This document shows positions 10,773 to 19,754 of a stretch of DNA of 64,000 bases, one piece after another. The position numbers and the translations under genes were made by a program. The notes below the pieces were generated by a model. That model saw nothing but the letters and a program-made list of their open reading frames with translations, was not told the origin of the DNA and searched no databases. The DNA is taken from NCBI GenBank assembly GCA_017390475.1, contig JAFPBO010000022.1, positions 185,966-249,965 on the forward strand. The letters are read 5' to 3'. Position 1 is the first letter of the stretch; the number at the start of each line of letters is the position of its first letter. The DNA comes from Loktanella sp. GTDB taxonomy: Bacteria > Pseudomonadota > Alphaproteobacteria > Rhodobacterales > Rhodobacteraceae.

Positions 10773-11216
10773 TCAGTCGAACTTGCGCGACGGGGCCAGC
10801 ACCACGGCATCGCCGGTCAGCACCTTTTTGTCATTCACGATGCAGCGGGTGTTCATCGTCACGCGGCGGCGGGAATGGTCGATCTCGGTCACCTCCACCT
10901 CTGCCAGCACCAGATCGCCGGGGCGGACGGGGGCGAGGAATTTCAGGCTTTGCCCCAGATAGACCGTGCCATGACCGGGCAATTGTTCACCGATCACGGC
11001 AGAAACGAGCCCCGCCGTCAGCATCCCATGCGCGATGCGGCCGCCAAAGATGGTTTCCTGCGCATAATCTTCGTCCAGATGGACGGGATTGCGGTCGGTC
11101 GATACCTCGGCGAACATCTCGATATCGCGGTCGGTGATCACCTTGGACAGGGACCGGACCATGCCGATTTCGATATCTTCGATGCAGATCGTGCCGCGCG
11201 GTGCATTGCCCAACAT
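10773..11216 (-). CDS. MaoC family dehydratase
   Basis: This is a 147-residue single hot-dog domain. The hydratase-2 motif is clear: 'DRNPVHLDEDYA' followed by 'FGGRIAHGML', giving the catalytic Asp/His pair. Such proteins hydrate enoyl-CoA thioesters. I start it at ATG 11216, which has GAAGG 7 bases upstream; a TTG 7 codons further up is also in frame. It is separated from ribF by 36 bases and may be transcribed with it. The acyl-CoA substrate is not evident. Confidence 0.9.
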   Translation of the reverse strand: MLGNAPRGTICIEDIEIGMVRSLSKVITDRDIEMFAEVSTDRNPVHLDEDYAQETIFGGRIAHGMLTAGLVSAVIGEQLPGHGTVYLGQSLKFLAPVRPGDLVLAEVEVTEIDHSRRRVTMNTRCIVNDKKVLTGDAVVLAPSRKFD

Positions 11217-11301
11217 TTCCAGCCCTTCAAGTAACAAAAAATCAGGTATCGGAGTGATATTGAAATTTAATTACTTTTCGGGCGCAGAAAGATCAAGGGG
11301 T

Positions 11302-12177
11302 TTAGCGTAAAAACCCGATGGCGTAGGTCGCGGTGGTTTGGGCATTGGTCAGGAATTGTGCCAAAGCGGCGGGATCGGGTTGGTCTGTGGTCTGTGTTTC
11401 CGCCGCGGCCAGACCGCCGGTGATGAAGAGCACGTCGATTTCTTCCTGCACGCCGCCCAGCACATCGGTGTTCACGCCGTCACCGACGGCGATGATGCGG
11501 GGATTTTCGGGTAGATCATCCAGTTTTTCCAGCCTGCGGCGTGCCAGATCATAGATCGGCGGATGCGGTTTGCCGAAATAGAGGCTCTCGCCGCCCATTT
11601 CGGTATAAAGGGCGGCCAAGGCCCCGGCGCACCATTCCCGCACCTCGCCCCGGTCCACGACGATGTCGGGATTGGCGCAGAGCAGTTTGAGACCCTTTTG
11701 CTTGGCATAAAGGAAATCCGGGCGGTTCACGGCGATATCGGCCAAGGGGTCGAAAGGGCCGCAGCAGACGATGCCTTCGGCCTGATCCAATGGCACGGTC
11801 TGGATGTTCACCGGGTTGTCGATGACCCGCAGTGGCGTGAAGAATTCATCATCCCGTGGGCTTTCGCCCATGAAATAGACCTTTTCACCCACGATGCCGC
11901 GAAACATCGCGGCGCGCGCGCTGTCGCCTGATGTGGCGATGGCGTCCCAGCAATCCTCGGACACGCCCATGTCGAAGATTTGCCGCGCGACGGATTCCCA
12001 GGGGCGGGGGGAGTTGGTGACAAGCACCACCTTGCCCCCCTGCGCGCGGAAGGATTGCATGGCGGCGACGGCATCCGGGAAAGCCTCTATCCCGTTGTGC
12101 ATACAGCCCCAGAGATCGACAAAGGCCACGTCATATTGATCCGCGATTGCGGCGAAATTGTCGATGATCTGGGTCAT
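11302..12177 (-). CDS. TIGR01459-type HAD-superfamily hydrolase
   Basis: The 291-residue protein has the variant first HAD motif 'FVDLWGCMHNG' (residues 19-29), where the usual DxDGT is replaced by DLWG as in the TIGR01459/NagD-like subgroup. Motif II is 'VVLVTNSPRP' and the C-terminal 'AVGDGVNTDVLGG' supplies the acidic motif. It is probably a phosphatase of an unknown small metabolite. It lies 9 bases downstream of the pyrophosphatase gene, on the same strand. Confidence 0.88.
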   Translation of the reverse strand: MTQIIDNFAAIADQYDVAFVDLWGCMHNGIEAFPDAVAAMQSFRAQGGKVVLVTNSPRPWESVARQIFDMGVSEDCWDAIATSGDSARAAMFRGIVGEKVYFMGESPRDDEFFTPLRVIDNPVNIQTVPLDQAEGIVCCGPFDPLADIAVNRPDFLYAKQKGLKLLCANPDIVVDRGEVREWCAGALAALYTEMGGESLYFGKPHPPIYDLARRRLEKLDDLPENPRIIAVGDGVNTDVLGGVQEEIDVLFITGGLAAAETQTTDQPDPAALAQFLTNAQTTATYAIGFLR

Positions 12178-12186
12178 GTTGGGCCT

Positions 12187-13104
12187 TTACAGGGTCAGGG
12201 CAGGGATGATCTGCAATTTGCGGCTCATCACGCCGGGCAGGACGACGCTGTCGCCGGTGACGGTCGCGTTGAAGGATTTTTCCGCCAGCGTTTTGGTCAG
12301 GTCGTTGGGGATCAGCATTGTGGCTTCTTCGTTGAGGATATCCACGACGAACAACAGGACCTGATCAACGCCATCTTCTGTGGCGACGGCGGGCATGGCG
12401 GCCATCAGCGCCTCTTTCCGGTCAAGAATGGCCTTGGGCGACGTGGTTTCCAGAACGGAGACGCGGAATTTGGTGTCGCCGACGGCATATTCCTTGCTGT
12501 CCATGCGCAAGAGTTCCGCGTCAGAGAAGGCGGAGACATCGGATTTCGCGGCGAACATTTCATCCGCATAGGCGGTCAGGTCCAGACCGAGGTCCTTGGC
12601 CAACGTTTCGGCCAGTTCCTGATCCACCGGCGTTGTGGTGGGCGAGCGGAAGGCGAGCGTGTCGGACAGGATGCAGGACAGCATCAGACCCTTGATCGCT
12701 TCGGGCATGTGGCTGGCGTGTTCGCCCATCATCTGATGCATGATCGTGGCGGTGCAGGCCAGCGGGCGGATCGTGACGTTGATCGGGGTTTTCGTGACCA
12801 GACCGCCGGTCAGTTTGTGGTGGTCAATGATCGCGACGATATCCGCGTTGTTGATTCCGGCGGGCAATTCGGCGGGGTTGTTGGTATCAACGATCACGCA
12901 TTTCTGGTCGGCTTCAACGTCGCTGATGATGTCGGGCAGGTCAAAACCCCAGCGTTTGGCGACGAAGGCAGCCTCTGTATTGGGCTGTCCGAGCAAGGCT
13001 GCTTTGGCCGCGATCCCGGTATGGTTCAGGAACCATTCCCAGATCAGCGGTGACCCGGTGCTGTCAGTGTCGGGGGATTTGTGGCCAAAAACGAGCGTTG
13101 TCAT
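12187..13104 (-). CDS. ppaC: manganese-dependent inorganic pyrophosphatase (family II)
   Basis: This is a family II pyrophosphatase of the DHH superfamily, 305 residues. The N-terminal 'GHKSPDTDS' (usual form GHKNPDTDS), the 'IIDHHKL' metal motif and the C-terminal SRK substrate loop in 'PGVMSRKLQIIPAL' are all present. The Asn-to-Ser change in the first motif is conservative. Family II enzymes are a minority in proteobacteria, where family I Ppa is usual; whether this replaces Ppa cannot be judged from the window. It is divergent from the DUF2161 gene with overlapping candidate promoters. Confidence 0.94.
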   Translation of the reverse strand: MTTLVFGHKSPDTDSTGSPLIWEWFLNHTGIAAKAALLGQPNTEAAFVAKRWGFDLPDIISDVEADQKCVIVDTNNPAELPAGINNADIVAIIDHHKLTGGLVTKTPINVTIRPLACTATIMHQMMGEHASHMPEAIKGLMLSCILSDTLAFRSPTTTPVDQELAETLAKDLGLDLTAYADEMFAAKSDVSAFSDAELLRMDSKEYAVGDTKFRVSVLETTSPKAILDRKEALMAAMPAVATEDGVDQVLLFVVDILNEEATMLIPNDLTKTLAEKSFNATVTGDSVVLPGVMSRKLQIIPALTL

Positions 13105-13117
13105 GATAAAGCTTTCA

Positions 13118-13145
13118 TTGGGTGCGGATTTGGCCCGTATATAGA
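13118..13145 (+). promoter_or_regulatory. candidate promoter of the DUF2161 gene
   Basis: TTGGGT (13118-13123) and TATAGA (13140-13145) are 16 bp apart. The -10 region shares its TATATA core with a promoter on the opposite strand. Confidence 0.4.
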
Positions 13146-13166
13146 AGCCATGGCAGCCACTGTCAC
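13138..13166 (-). promoter_or_regulatory. candidate promoter of ppaC
   Basis: On the minus strand GTGACA (13166-13161) and TATATA (13143-13138) are 17 bp apart. The predicted start is about 27 bases before the ppaC ATG. Confidence 0.5.
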
Positions 13167-13220
13167 CCCATCCTATCTTTGTTATATTCGCGTTTCATGA
13201 CACCAGCGCAGGTTTCCGCC

Positions 13221-13901
13221 ATGCCCCCGACCCCCAAGCCACGCCTGCGCGAAGCGGATATGTATCCGCCGGTGAAAGCCTATCTGCAACGGCTGGGCTA
13301 TGACGTGAAGGGCGAGGTGGGGGCGGCGGATATCGTTGCGCGCCGGGGCGATGATTTGTTGGTGGTTGAGCTGAAACTGGGGTTTTCGCTGACCCTGTTG
13401 CAACAGGCGGTGGACAGGCTGGCGCTGACCGATCTGGTCTATGTCGCCGTGCCTGCGGGTGGCCGGGCCAAGGCGATGGCGGCGAATGTGAAACTGGCGC
13501 GCCGGATCGGGTTTGGCGTGATCACTGTCCGGCTGCGTGACGGGTTTGTCGAGGTGCTGGCCGACCCCGGCCCCTATGCGGCGAAACAATCCAAGCCCAA
13601 ACGCGCGCGGCTGTTGCGGGCGTTTGAGCGGTTGCAGGGTGATCCCAATGCAGGGGGTGCCACGCGCCACGGCATTGTCACCGGCTATCGGCAGGATGCC
13701 TTGCGCTGTGCGCGGTTTCTGGCGGTGCATGGCCCATCGCGAGGGGCGAAGGTCAAGACTTGGGCCGAGGTGCCACAGGCGACCCGGATCATGGCGGATG
13801 ATCACTACGGCTGGTTCTGCCGGGTGGCGCGCGGCGTGTATGATTTGACCCCGGCGGGTCGGAAAGGGTTGGCGGATTTCGGGGATGAGGGGGCGGGATA
13901 G
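13221..13901 (+). CDS. DUF2161 family protein with a nuclease-like N-terminus
   Basis: The protein has about 226 residues. 'LREADMYPPVKAYLQRLGY' and 'VKGEVGAADIVARRGDD' followed by 'VVELKLGFSLTLLQQA' are typical of DUF2161. The D...ExK arrangement (ADIVA then ELK) with a following helix resembles the PD-(D/E)xK nuclease fold; this is my inference. A second part (residues 130-226) contains 'GIVTGYRQDALRCA' and a winged-helix-like 'YGWFCRVARGVYDLTPAG'. I chose ATG 13221, which has an AGG upstream; the ATG at 13197 is also in frame. Function unknown. Confidence 0.75.
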   Translation: MPPTPKPRLREADMYPPVKAYLQRLGYDVKGEVGAADIVARRGDDLLVVELKLGFSLTLLQQAVDRLALTDLVYVAVPAGGRAKAMAANVKLARRIGFGVITVRLRDGFVEVLADPGPYAAKQSKPKRARLLRAFERLQGDPNAGGATRHGIVTGYRQDALRCARFLAVHGPSRGAKVKTWAEVPQATRIMADDHYGWFCRVARGVYDLTPAGRKGLADFGDEGAG

Positions 13902-13910
13902 AAGAGATTC

Positions 13911-13948
13911 TATGCCTCCGGCGGGGATATTTAAGCTCGGAAGATGAG
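13911..13948 (+). repeat. dispersed GCCTCCGGCGGG element, copy 1
   Basis: The core GCCTCCGGCGGGGATATTT is followed by AAGCTCGGAAGATGA. It sits 10 bases after the DUF2161 stop and runs up to the convergent TraB gene stop. The CCTC/GGGG arms can form a short hairpin followed by ATATTT, so it may act as a weak terminator. Confidence 0.85.
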
Positions 13949-13950
13949 GT

Positions 13951-14943
13951 TTAGTAGCGTTTTTGCAGTTCCCAGCCGTCGTTTTCCAGCAGTTGCAGCA
14001 CACCGTCTTTGCCGATCAGATGCGCCGCGCCAAAGGCGGCGACAATGGTGTCATGTTCATCCATGGCCTTGGCGATGACGGGCATCCAGTCGCGGTTGCG
14101 CTGATACAGCAAGCCTTGTTCCATTTCGTTGAACAGGGCGATGCCGGTTTCAGGGTCAATGCCGGGCAGGTCGCTGACCGTCAGCCGCGACATTTCCCAC
14201 AGTCGCCCGACCTGTCCGCTGAAATAGCTGTCGAGCATGGCGACAAACATCTGCTGCTGCAGCTCGGGGCTGAGCAGGCTGAGCCGCAGCATGTCGATCT
14301 GTTCCTCCATCGATCCGCGCTGGAAAAAGTCAAACAGCGTCGTGATCGGTTCCAGCGAGCGCATCGGCACATCATTGTCGCCGGCAAGCTGGCTGATCAG
14401 CCCGTCCAGCCCGGCGATTCCCGTTGCCAGATCCGGCAGCGCGCAGGGCGGGATCGCCAGCATCAATGACAGATACCAGGGCTGCATCTGGGCTGCCATG
14501 AACCCCGGCAGGCCGCGATCAAGTGATGCCTCTGACAGCAGCGCCCAGGTCTCTTCGTCGAGCAGATCGGGGAGGGTAGGCCCATCGGTGATCAGGAACA
14601 TGTCGGGTTGTTCGGCCAGCATCGCCTCTAGCGCGCGTTGATCGTCTGGCGTGGCCTCCAGCAAGACCAGGTCAGCGGCGGTGACATCCCTGACGATCAG
14701 ATCATAGATCGGCACCAGCCGTGGGTCAAAGATGTGCATCGTGCCGACCACGGTGATCACCTGCCCGTCGCGGGTTGCATCCCAGATCAGTCCTTCGGCA
14801 TAGGGCAGTGCGGCGGTGGCCTGATCCAGCTCTGCGCGCTGATCGTCGCTGATCAGATCCATATAGCTGGTGCCCACGCATTGGGCGGCGGCATGGCCCG
14901 CGGTCAGCATCAAAGCGGCGGTGGCAAGAGCGCGGAGCAACAT
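13951..14943 (-). CDS. TraB/GumN family protein, exported
   Basis: This 330-residue protein starts with a clear signal peptide (MLLRALATAALMLTAGHAAA, cleavage near residue 20). It has the family motifs 'VVGTMHIFDPRL' (GTxH) and, near the C-terminus, 'AFGAAHLIGKDGVLQLL' (GxxH). TraB/GumN (DUF1396-like TIKI) proteins are thought to be metal-dependent proteases or hydrolases acting outside the cytoplasm; that is family knowledge and not shown for this one. ATG 14943 has GAGGA 8 bases upstream. Confidence 0.9.
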   Translation of the reverse strand: MLLRALATAALMLTAGHAAAQCVGTSYMDLISDDQRAELDQATAALPYAEGLIWDATRDGQVITVVGTMHIFDPRLVPIYDLIVRDVTAADLVLLEATPDDQRALEAMLAEQPDMFLITDGPTLPDLLDEETWALLSEASLDRGLPGFMAAQMQPWYLSLMLAIPPCALPDLATGIAGLDGLISQLAGDNDVPMRSLEPITTLFDFFQRGSMEEQIDMLRLSLLSPELQQQMFVAMLDSYFSGQVGRLWEMSRLTVSDLPGIDPETGIALFNEMEQGLLYQRNRDWMPVIAKAMDEHDTIVAAFGAAHLIGKDGVLQLLENDGWELQKRY

Positions 14944-14972
14944 CGATAAATCCTCAAGGGTCGGGCCGATGC

Positions 14973-15000
14973 ACTGTAGCCCCTGTCGGGGTGAGGTCAA
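14973..15000 (-). promoter_or_regulatory. candidate promoter of the TraB/GumN gene
   Basis: On the minus strand TTGACC (15000-14995) and TACAGT (14978-14973) are separated by 16 bp. The start codon at 14943 lies about 30 bases further on. Confidence 0.5.
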
Positions 15001-15303
15001 TCGTGGCGCTGGCGTGCGGCATTGGTGACGTTCTGGCGCGGCGGATGGCTGATTCAGCGGCTGATCATTTTGCGATTCGTACCGATTGATCCGGCGGTTT
15101 CGGCATGGTTCAGGACCGTGCCGGGAGAGGCTGCGCCCGCTGTGCCATCGCTTCAAGAAAACTGGACCAAATAAAATTGATACAATCAACAAACGAGAAC
15201 ACTATTCCGTGGTCTCTTTCATCCTTTGCACGTTTTGATGCAGAGGTTATTCAGTTATCTTACTGTTTTCATTCATTCATGTTCAGAAAAAATTCATGGC
15301 GCA
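15001..15303. other. intergenic stretch, AT-rich in its right half
   Basis: There is no gene between the TraB/GumN start and the end of the RND permease gene. Bases 15165-15303 are clearly richer in A and T than the surroundings. They contain a small inverted repeat TTGAT-ACA-ATCAA (15177-15189). I see no intrinsic terminator for the RND gene and no tRNA or recognised small RNA. Confidence 0.5.
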
Positions 15304-18300
15304 TTAATCCTTGATTGCAGCCTCCAATTCGCGGATCAGGCGGTTTTCTTCTTCGGCTTTGGGTTGCGAAAATCCTGCCAGCAGCAAATAGGCCACCGGT
15401 GTCAGGTAGAGGGTTGAGAGCGTTGCAAGCCCAAGCCCGCCGACGATAACCCAACCCAATGCCTCGCGCGCTTCGGCCCCGGCGCCGAAGGACAGGATCA
15501 GTGGGACACCACCCAGAACGGTCGAAATCATCGTCATCATGACCGGGCGCAGCCGCACGGTGCTGGCGTTCTGGATCGCGTCACGAATTGATTCACCCTT
15601 GTCGCGTAGCTGATTGGCGAATTCGACGATGAGGATGCCGTTCTTGGCCATGATCCCGATCAGCATCACCAGCCCGATCTGGCTATAAAGGTTCAGGCTG
15701 AGATCGGTGAACACCAGCGCCACCATCGCGCAGGCAATGCCCAAGGGCACGGTGGCCATGACGACGATGGCCGAGACAAAGCTTTCAAACTGTGCCGACA
15801 GCACCAGAAACACCACCAGCAGGGCAAAGCCAAAGGTCAGCAGCAGCCCCGATGACGTTTCATCCAGCGTTGCGGCTTCTGCGAGGGGGACGATATTGTT
15901 CTGCGGTTCCAGCACATCATCGGCCAGGCGCAGCACCTCTGCCAAGGCAGAGCCAAGGGCGATATTCGGGGTCAGCCCGGCGGAAATCTCGACCGATCTG
16001 TTCTGACCTTCACGGCTGAGTTCCGGGGCGACGGCGCGCTCTTCCAGGGAAACAAAGGTGGACAGCGGCACCATCTGCCCGTCCTGTGCCTGCACAAAGA
16101 CATTTTCCAGATCGCCCGGATCATTCACCGGCGTGGTCGTGGCCAGCATCTGGATGTCATAGCTGGTATCGTCGATGAATACGGTGCCGACACTGCGCCC
16201 GTCCAGCACGGCGCGCAACGCATCGCCCAGCCCGGTGATGTCGATCCCCAGGTCAGAAGCGCGGGTGCGGTCGATCTCGATGAACAATTGCGGCTGGGTG
16301 GTTTCATATTCCAGCCTGACCTGACCAAAGTCGGGGTTCTGCTGCATTTGTTCAACCAATTGTTCTGCAACGGTTTCCAGCTGGTCATAATCATTGCCGG
16401 TCACCGCAAAGGTCAGACCACGTCCGGCACCGCGGATGCCCAGCGAATTGGGCTGGATCGCAAAGGCACGCACGCCTATCACATTGCGCAAGGCGTCGTT
16501 GATCTGTCCCACGATGTCCTGTTGGCTACGGTCGCGGTCATTCCAATGTGCCAATGTCATTACCATAAAGCCGCGGGCATTGGACCCGGTACCGGTGATC
16601 GAGAACAGATACTCGATCTCGCCGCTGTCGCGCAGGGGCTGCATCAGCTCTTCGATCTCGCGCATCTTGGCCGCGGTATAATCAAGCGAGACACCTTGCG
16701 GCGCAGAGACGCTGAGCAGGGCGACGGCGCGATCTTCGGGGGGGGTCAGTTCCTGGCGGATACCGGTGGCCATCATTGCCGCAGTGATGGCGAACAATAC
16801 GGCAACGACCACGACAACCAGCGGATAAGTCAGCGCGCCGCGCAGGGTTTTGGCATAGAACCCGGCCAGCGTGTCACCGAGCCAGCCGAAAAAACCGCCC
16901 GACCCGACGGGTTCGCTTGCATCTTCGCGCAACAGACGGCTGGCCAGCACCGGACACAGGCTGAGGGCGACAATCGACGACAGACCGACTGCAAATGCCA
17001 GTGTGAAGCCGAATTCCCGGAACAGCCCGCCCGCTTGACCTGGCAGGAATGACAGCGGGATGAATACGGCGGCCAAGGTCGCGGTGGTGGTGACGACGGC
17101 GAAAAACACCTGCTGCGTGCCCAGCACGGCGGCTGCGCGTGGCCCCATCCCTTCGCCACGGCGGCGGACGATGTTTTCCAGCACGACAATGGCATCATCC
17201 ACCACCATGCCGGTGGCCAGCACCAGCGCCAGCAGCGTCAGGATATTCACCGAAAAGCCGACCAGATAGATCGCGGCAATCGTGCCGATCAGGGCGACCG
17301 GAATCGTCAGAACCGGGATCAGTGTAGCGCGGAAATCGCGCAGGAAGATGAAGATCACCACCACCACGATGGCAATCGCCAGCAGGAGGGTTTTCAAAAC
17401 TTCTTCGATAGAGCCACTGATAAAGACCGCATCGTCAGAAGTGACAAAGATATTCACATCATCGGGCAGGGTGTCACGCAGGTTTGCAATTGCTTCCTGC
17501 ACCCCGGCGGAAATTGCCAGCGTATTGCTGGTGGCCTGCCGTACAACACCAAGGCCAAGCCCGGTCTCACCATTTGCCCGCAGAATTGTTTCATTCGGCG
17601 CGGGGCCCAGCGTGACCCGTGCCACATCACCGACGCGGACATCATCGCTGATCACCAGATCCTCGAATGCGGCGGGGGTCGCGATGGCGGCGGTGGTGCG
17701 TACATTGATCGACTGTCGGTCGCCGGACAGATCGCCGGCCGGCGCATCATAGGCGACATTGGCCAGCGTGTTGCGCAGATCGGCCAGGGTCAGGCCCCGG
17801 CTGGCCAGTTCCATCAGGTTGATGTCGATCCGAAAGATCGGCGTGCGGGCACCGTAAACCTGTACATCGGCAACGCCGTCGATCGAGATCAGGCGGTCTT
17901 CGACCTCTTCGCTGACCAGCCGTGTCAGGTCCTGCGCGCTGCGGGTAGAAGAGGTGACGGCGATGCGCACGACGGGCTGCGCATCGGCATCGGCCTTGAC
18001 GATGCGCGGCGCTTCGGCCCCGTCGGGCAGGCTGTTGGTGATCCGTGCCACGGCATCGCGGGCATCGGTGGCGGCGACGTCAATGTCGGCATCACCGGCA
18101 AATTCCAGCGTGACCCGGCTGCTGCCAAAGCGCGAGGTGGACGAGATTGACCGGACCCCGGCGACACGCCCGACGGCGCCTTCGATCCGGCTGGTCACCT
18201 CTTGATCGACGGTTTCGGGCGCGGCACCGGGAAAGCTGGTTGATACCGAAATCACGGGCCGGTCTACGTTGGGCAATTCGCGGACTTCGACCCCGAAGAG

Positions 18301-18414
18301 GCTGGCCAGACCGGCGATGATGATCAAGGCGCTGAGCACAAAGGCCAGAATCGGACGGCGAACGAACAGCGCCGTGCCTGAATATCCGGCTTTCTCGGCA
18401 GTTTGCTGTTTCAT
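15304..18414 (-). CDS. efflux RND transporter permease subunit
   Basis: The 1036-residue protein has the 12-TM RND architecture of hydrophobe/amphiphile efflux pumps: TM1 at residues 23-42, a large periplasmic loop, the TM2-6 block beginning 'LLLAIAIVVVVIFIFL', and a second half repeating the layout. The proton-relay region 'GMVVDDAIVVLENIVRRR' (TM4, Asp-Asp) is intact and the 'PVMMTMISTVLGGVPL' segment is typical of the family. It acts in the inner membrane with the periplasmic adaptor encoded 21 bases upstream. No outer-membrane TolC-like gene or local regulator is visible. The drug or lipid substrate is not predictable. Confidence 0.95.
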   Translation of the reverse strand: MKQQTAEKAGYSGTALFVRRPILAFVLSALIIIAGLASLFGVEVRELPNVDRPVISVSTSFPGAAPETVDQEVTSRIEGAVGRVAGVRSISSTSRFGSSRVTLEFAGDADIDVAATDARDAVARITNSLPDGAEAPRIVKADADAQPVVRIAVTSSTRSAQDLTRLVSEEVEDRLISIDGVADVQVYGARTPIFRIDINLMELASRGLTLADLRNTLANVAYDAPAGDLSGDRQSINVRTTAAIATPAAFEDLVISDDVRVGDVARVTLGPAPNETILRANGETGLGLGVVRQATSNTLAISAGVQEAIANLRDTLPDDVNIFVTSDDAVFISGSIEEVLKTLLLAIAIVVVVIFIFLRDFRATLIPVLTIPVALIGTIAAIYLVGFSVNILTLLALVLATGMVVDDAIVVLENIVRRRGEGMGPRAAAVLGTQQVFFAVVTTTATLAAVFIPLSFLPGQAGGLFREFGFTLAFAVGLSSIVALSLCPVLASRLLREDASEPVGSGGFFGWLGDTLAGFYAKTLRGALTYPLVVVVVAVLFAITAAMMATGIRQELTPPEDRAVALLSVSAPQGVSLDYTAAKMREIEELMQPLRDSGEIEYLFSITGTGSNARGFMVMTLAHWNDRDRSQQDIVGQINDALRNVIGVRAFAIQPNSLGIRGAGRGLTFAVTGNDYDQLETVAEQLVEQMQQNPDFGQVRLEYETTQPQLFIEIDRTRASDLGIDITGLGDALRAVLDGRSVGTVFIDDTSYDIQMLATTTPVNDPGDLENVFVQAQDGQMVPLSTFVSLEERAVAPELSREGQNRSVEISAGLTPNIALGSALAEVLRLADDVLEPQNNIVPLAEAATLDETSSGLLLTFGFALLVVFLVLSAQFESFVSAIVVMATVPLGIACAMVALVFTDLSLNLYSQIGLVMLIGIMAKNGILIVEFANQLRDKGESIRDAIQNASTVRLRPVMMTMISTVLGGVPLILSFGAGAEAREALGWVIVGGLGLATLSTLYLTPVAYLLLAGFSQPKAEEENRLIRELEAAIKD

Positions 18415-18435
18415 CGGAACCTTCCTTTCAGGTGA

Positions 18436-19599
18436 TCAGAGCCCTTGGATCGCGCCGCTTTGAGCTGTGGATTCGAGGTCTGAGGTGCCATTGCCGACTA
18501 TTTCCACAGGCGCACCGGGGCGCAGGCTCTGCAAGCCTTCGGTGATTACCAGATCGCCGGGGGACAGATCGCCTTCGACAATCACGCTGCTGCTGTTGCG
18601 TTGACGGATGGTGACCGGCACACGCCTCGCGGTATCGCCGTCGGCAATCCAGACAAAGGACCCGTCGCCCGCCCATTGGATCGCCAGCGGATCGACGGCG
18701 GGCAGTTCCTCACCCGGAAAGGACAGGCTGACCGAAAACGCCTGTCCGGCGCGCAAGCGGTCGTCTTCGTTGTCCAGCCTGCCTTGCACCCGAAGCGTGC
18801 GGCTGGCGCGGTCGACGACGTTATCAAGGGCTGCAATCTCGCCCTGCAGTTTCTGATCGGGGCGCGACAGCGGCGTGACATCCATTGCCATCCCGATGGA
18901 TAATTCGTTGATATAGCGTTCCGGCACCCGGAAATCGATCTGCAGGCTGGACCGGTCAGTAATGATGGCGATCGGTTCCTGTGCGCCGATCCTGTCGCCC
19001 TGACCGGCGTCCAGCAGTCCGACCCAGCCGCTGATCGGTGCGGTGATCCGGCGCTGCTGCAGGTCAAATTCGGCTTGTTCCAGTTCCAGTTCGGCGGTGC
19101 GCAGGGCCAGTTCTGCAGCGCGAATACTGGCATTGGCGACGGTGCCGGATGACCCAAGCTGCCGGATGCGGTCGAATTCATCGGTGACATCGGCCATCAC
19201 CAGGCGGGCCCGTTCGACCGCGATCCGTTCGGCGGCATCATCCATTTGTGCAACCAGTGCGCCTGCTTCGAGATAGCTTCCAGGTGCTACGGGCAGGTCG
19301 CTGATCACACCGGTGGTTACCGACCGGATCGTAACCGTCTGCGCCGCGCGCCCGTCACCTATGGCAGAAACCCGGGCATTGACCTGCCCGGCCGTGACTT
19401 CGGCCACGATGACTTGCGTCGTGCCACCGCCAAAGCCGCGGCCCTGATCCTGTCCGGTTTCGGGCGCGTCCATCCCGATCAGATCATATACTCCGATCCG
19501 GTCCAGAAAAGGTGCTGCCGACGGGACATAGACCACCCAGATGGCAAAAGTCGCTACCACGGCGATTGCGCCCAGAAAAAGCTGCTTCACCAAATTCAT
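18436..19599 (-). CDS. efflux RND transporter periplasmic adaptor (membrane fusion protein)
   Basis: The 387-residue protein starts at ATG 19599 (MNLVKQLFLGAIAVVATFAI), giving a membrane anchor or signal segment at residues 5-27. The barrel-sandwich hybrid domain is visible as 'VTTGVISDLPVAPGSYLEAG' and 'ITAPISGWVGLLDAGQGDRI', with a coiled-coil hairpin in between rich in 'RAAELALRTAELELEQAEF'. The beta-barrel and membrane-proximal domains follow. It forms an operon with the RND permease gene. Confidence 0.93.
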   Translation of the reverse strand: MNLVKQLFLGAIAVVATFAIWVVYVPSAAPFLDRIGVYDLIGMDAPETGQDQGRGFGGGTTQVIVAEVTAGQVNARVSAIGDGRAAQTVTIRSVTTGVISDLPVAPGSYLEAGALVAQMDDAAERIAVERARLVMADVTDEFDRIRQLGSSGTVANASIRAAELALRTAELELEQAEFDLQQRRITAPISGWVGLLDAGQGDRIGAQEPIAIITDRSSLQIDFRVPERYINELSIGMAMDVTPLSRPDQKLQGEIAALDNVVDRASRTLRVQGRLDNEDDRLRAGQAFSVSLSFPGEELPAVDPLAIQWAGDGSFVWIADGDTARRVPVTIRQRNSSSVIVEGDLSPGDLVITEGLQSLRPGAPVEIVGNGTSDLESTAQSGAIQGL

Positions 19600-19677
19600 A
19601 TCGAGTCCCGTCGGGTCAAAAGAAATAAAATTGCGCGTCAACCCAGCGATATAGCGCCCGATCACCAGAACCCAAGC

Positions 19678-19707
19678 AAAAAACTGTGAAGGCGGCTTGT
19701 TGCCGCC
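19678..19707 (-). terminator. possible intrinsic terminator after the UbiH-family gene
   Basis: A perfect 6-bp GGCGGC/GCCGCC stem with a 5-base loop (19691-19707) is followed on the minus strand, after 7 bases, by a run of six T (19683-19678). The gap between stem and T-run is longer than ideal. Confidence 0.4.
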
Positions 19708-19754
19708 GCAGCGGGACTGGCTGGCCAGTCAATGGGCATTTTTCCGCTGTGCGC

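Noticed and set aside
18436-19665. Start of the RND adaptor at 19665
   Set aside because: ATG 19599 gives a clean membrane anchor at the N-terminus; the upstream extension fits no adaptor family.
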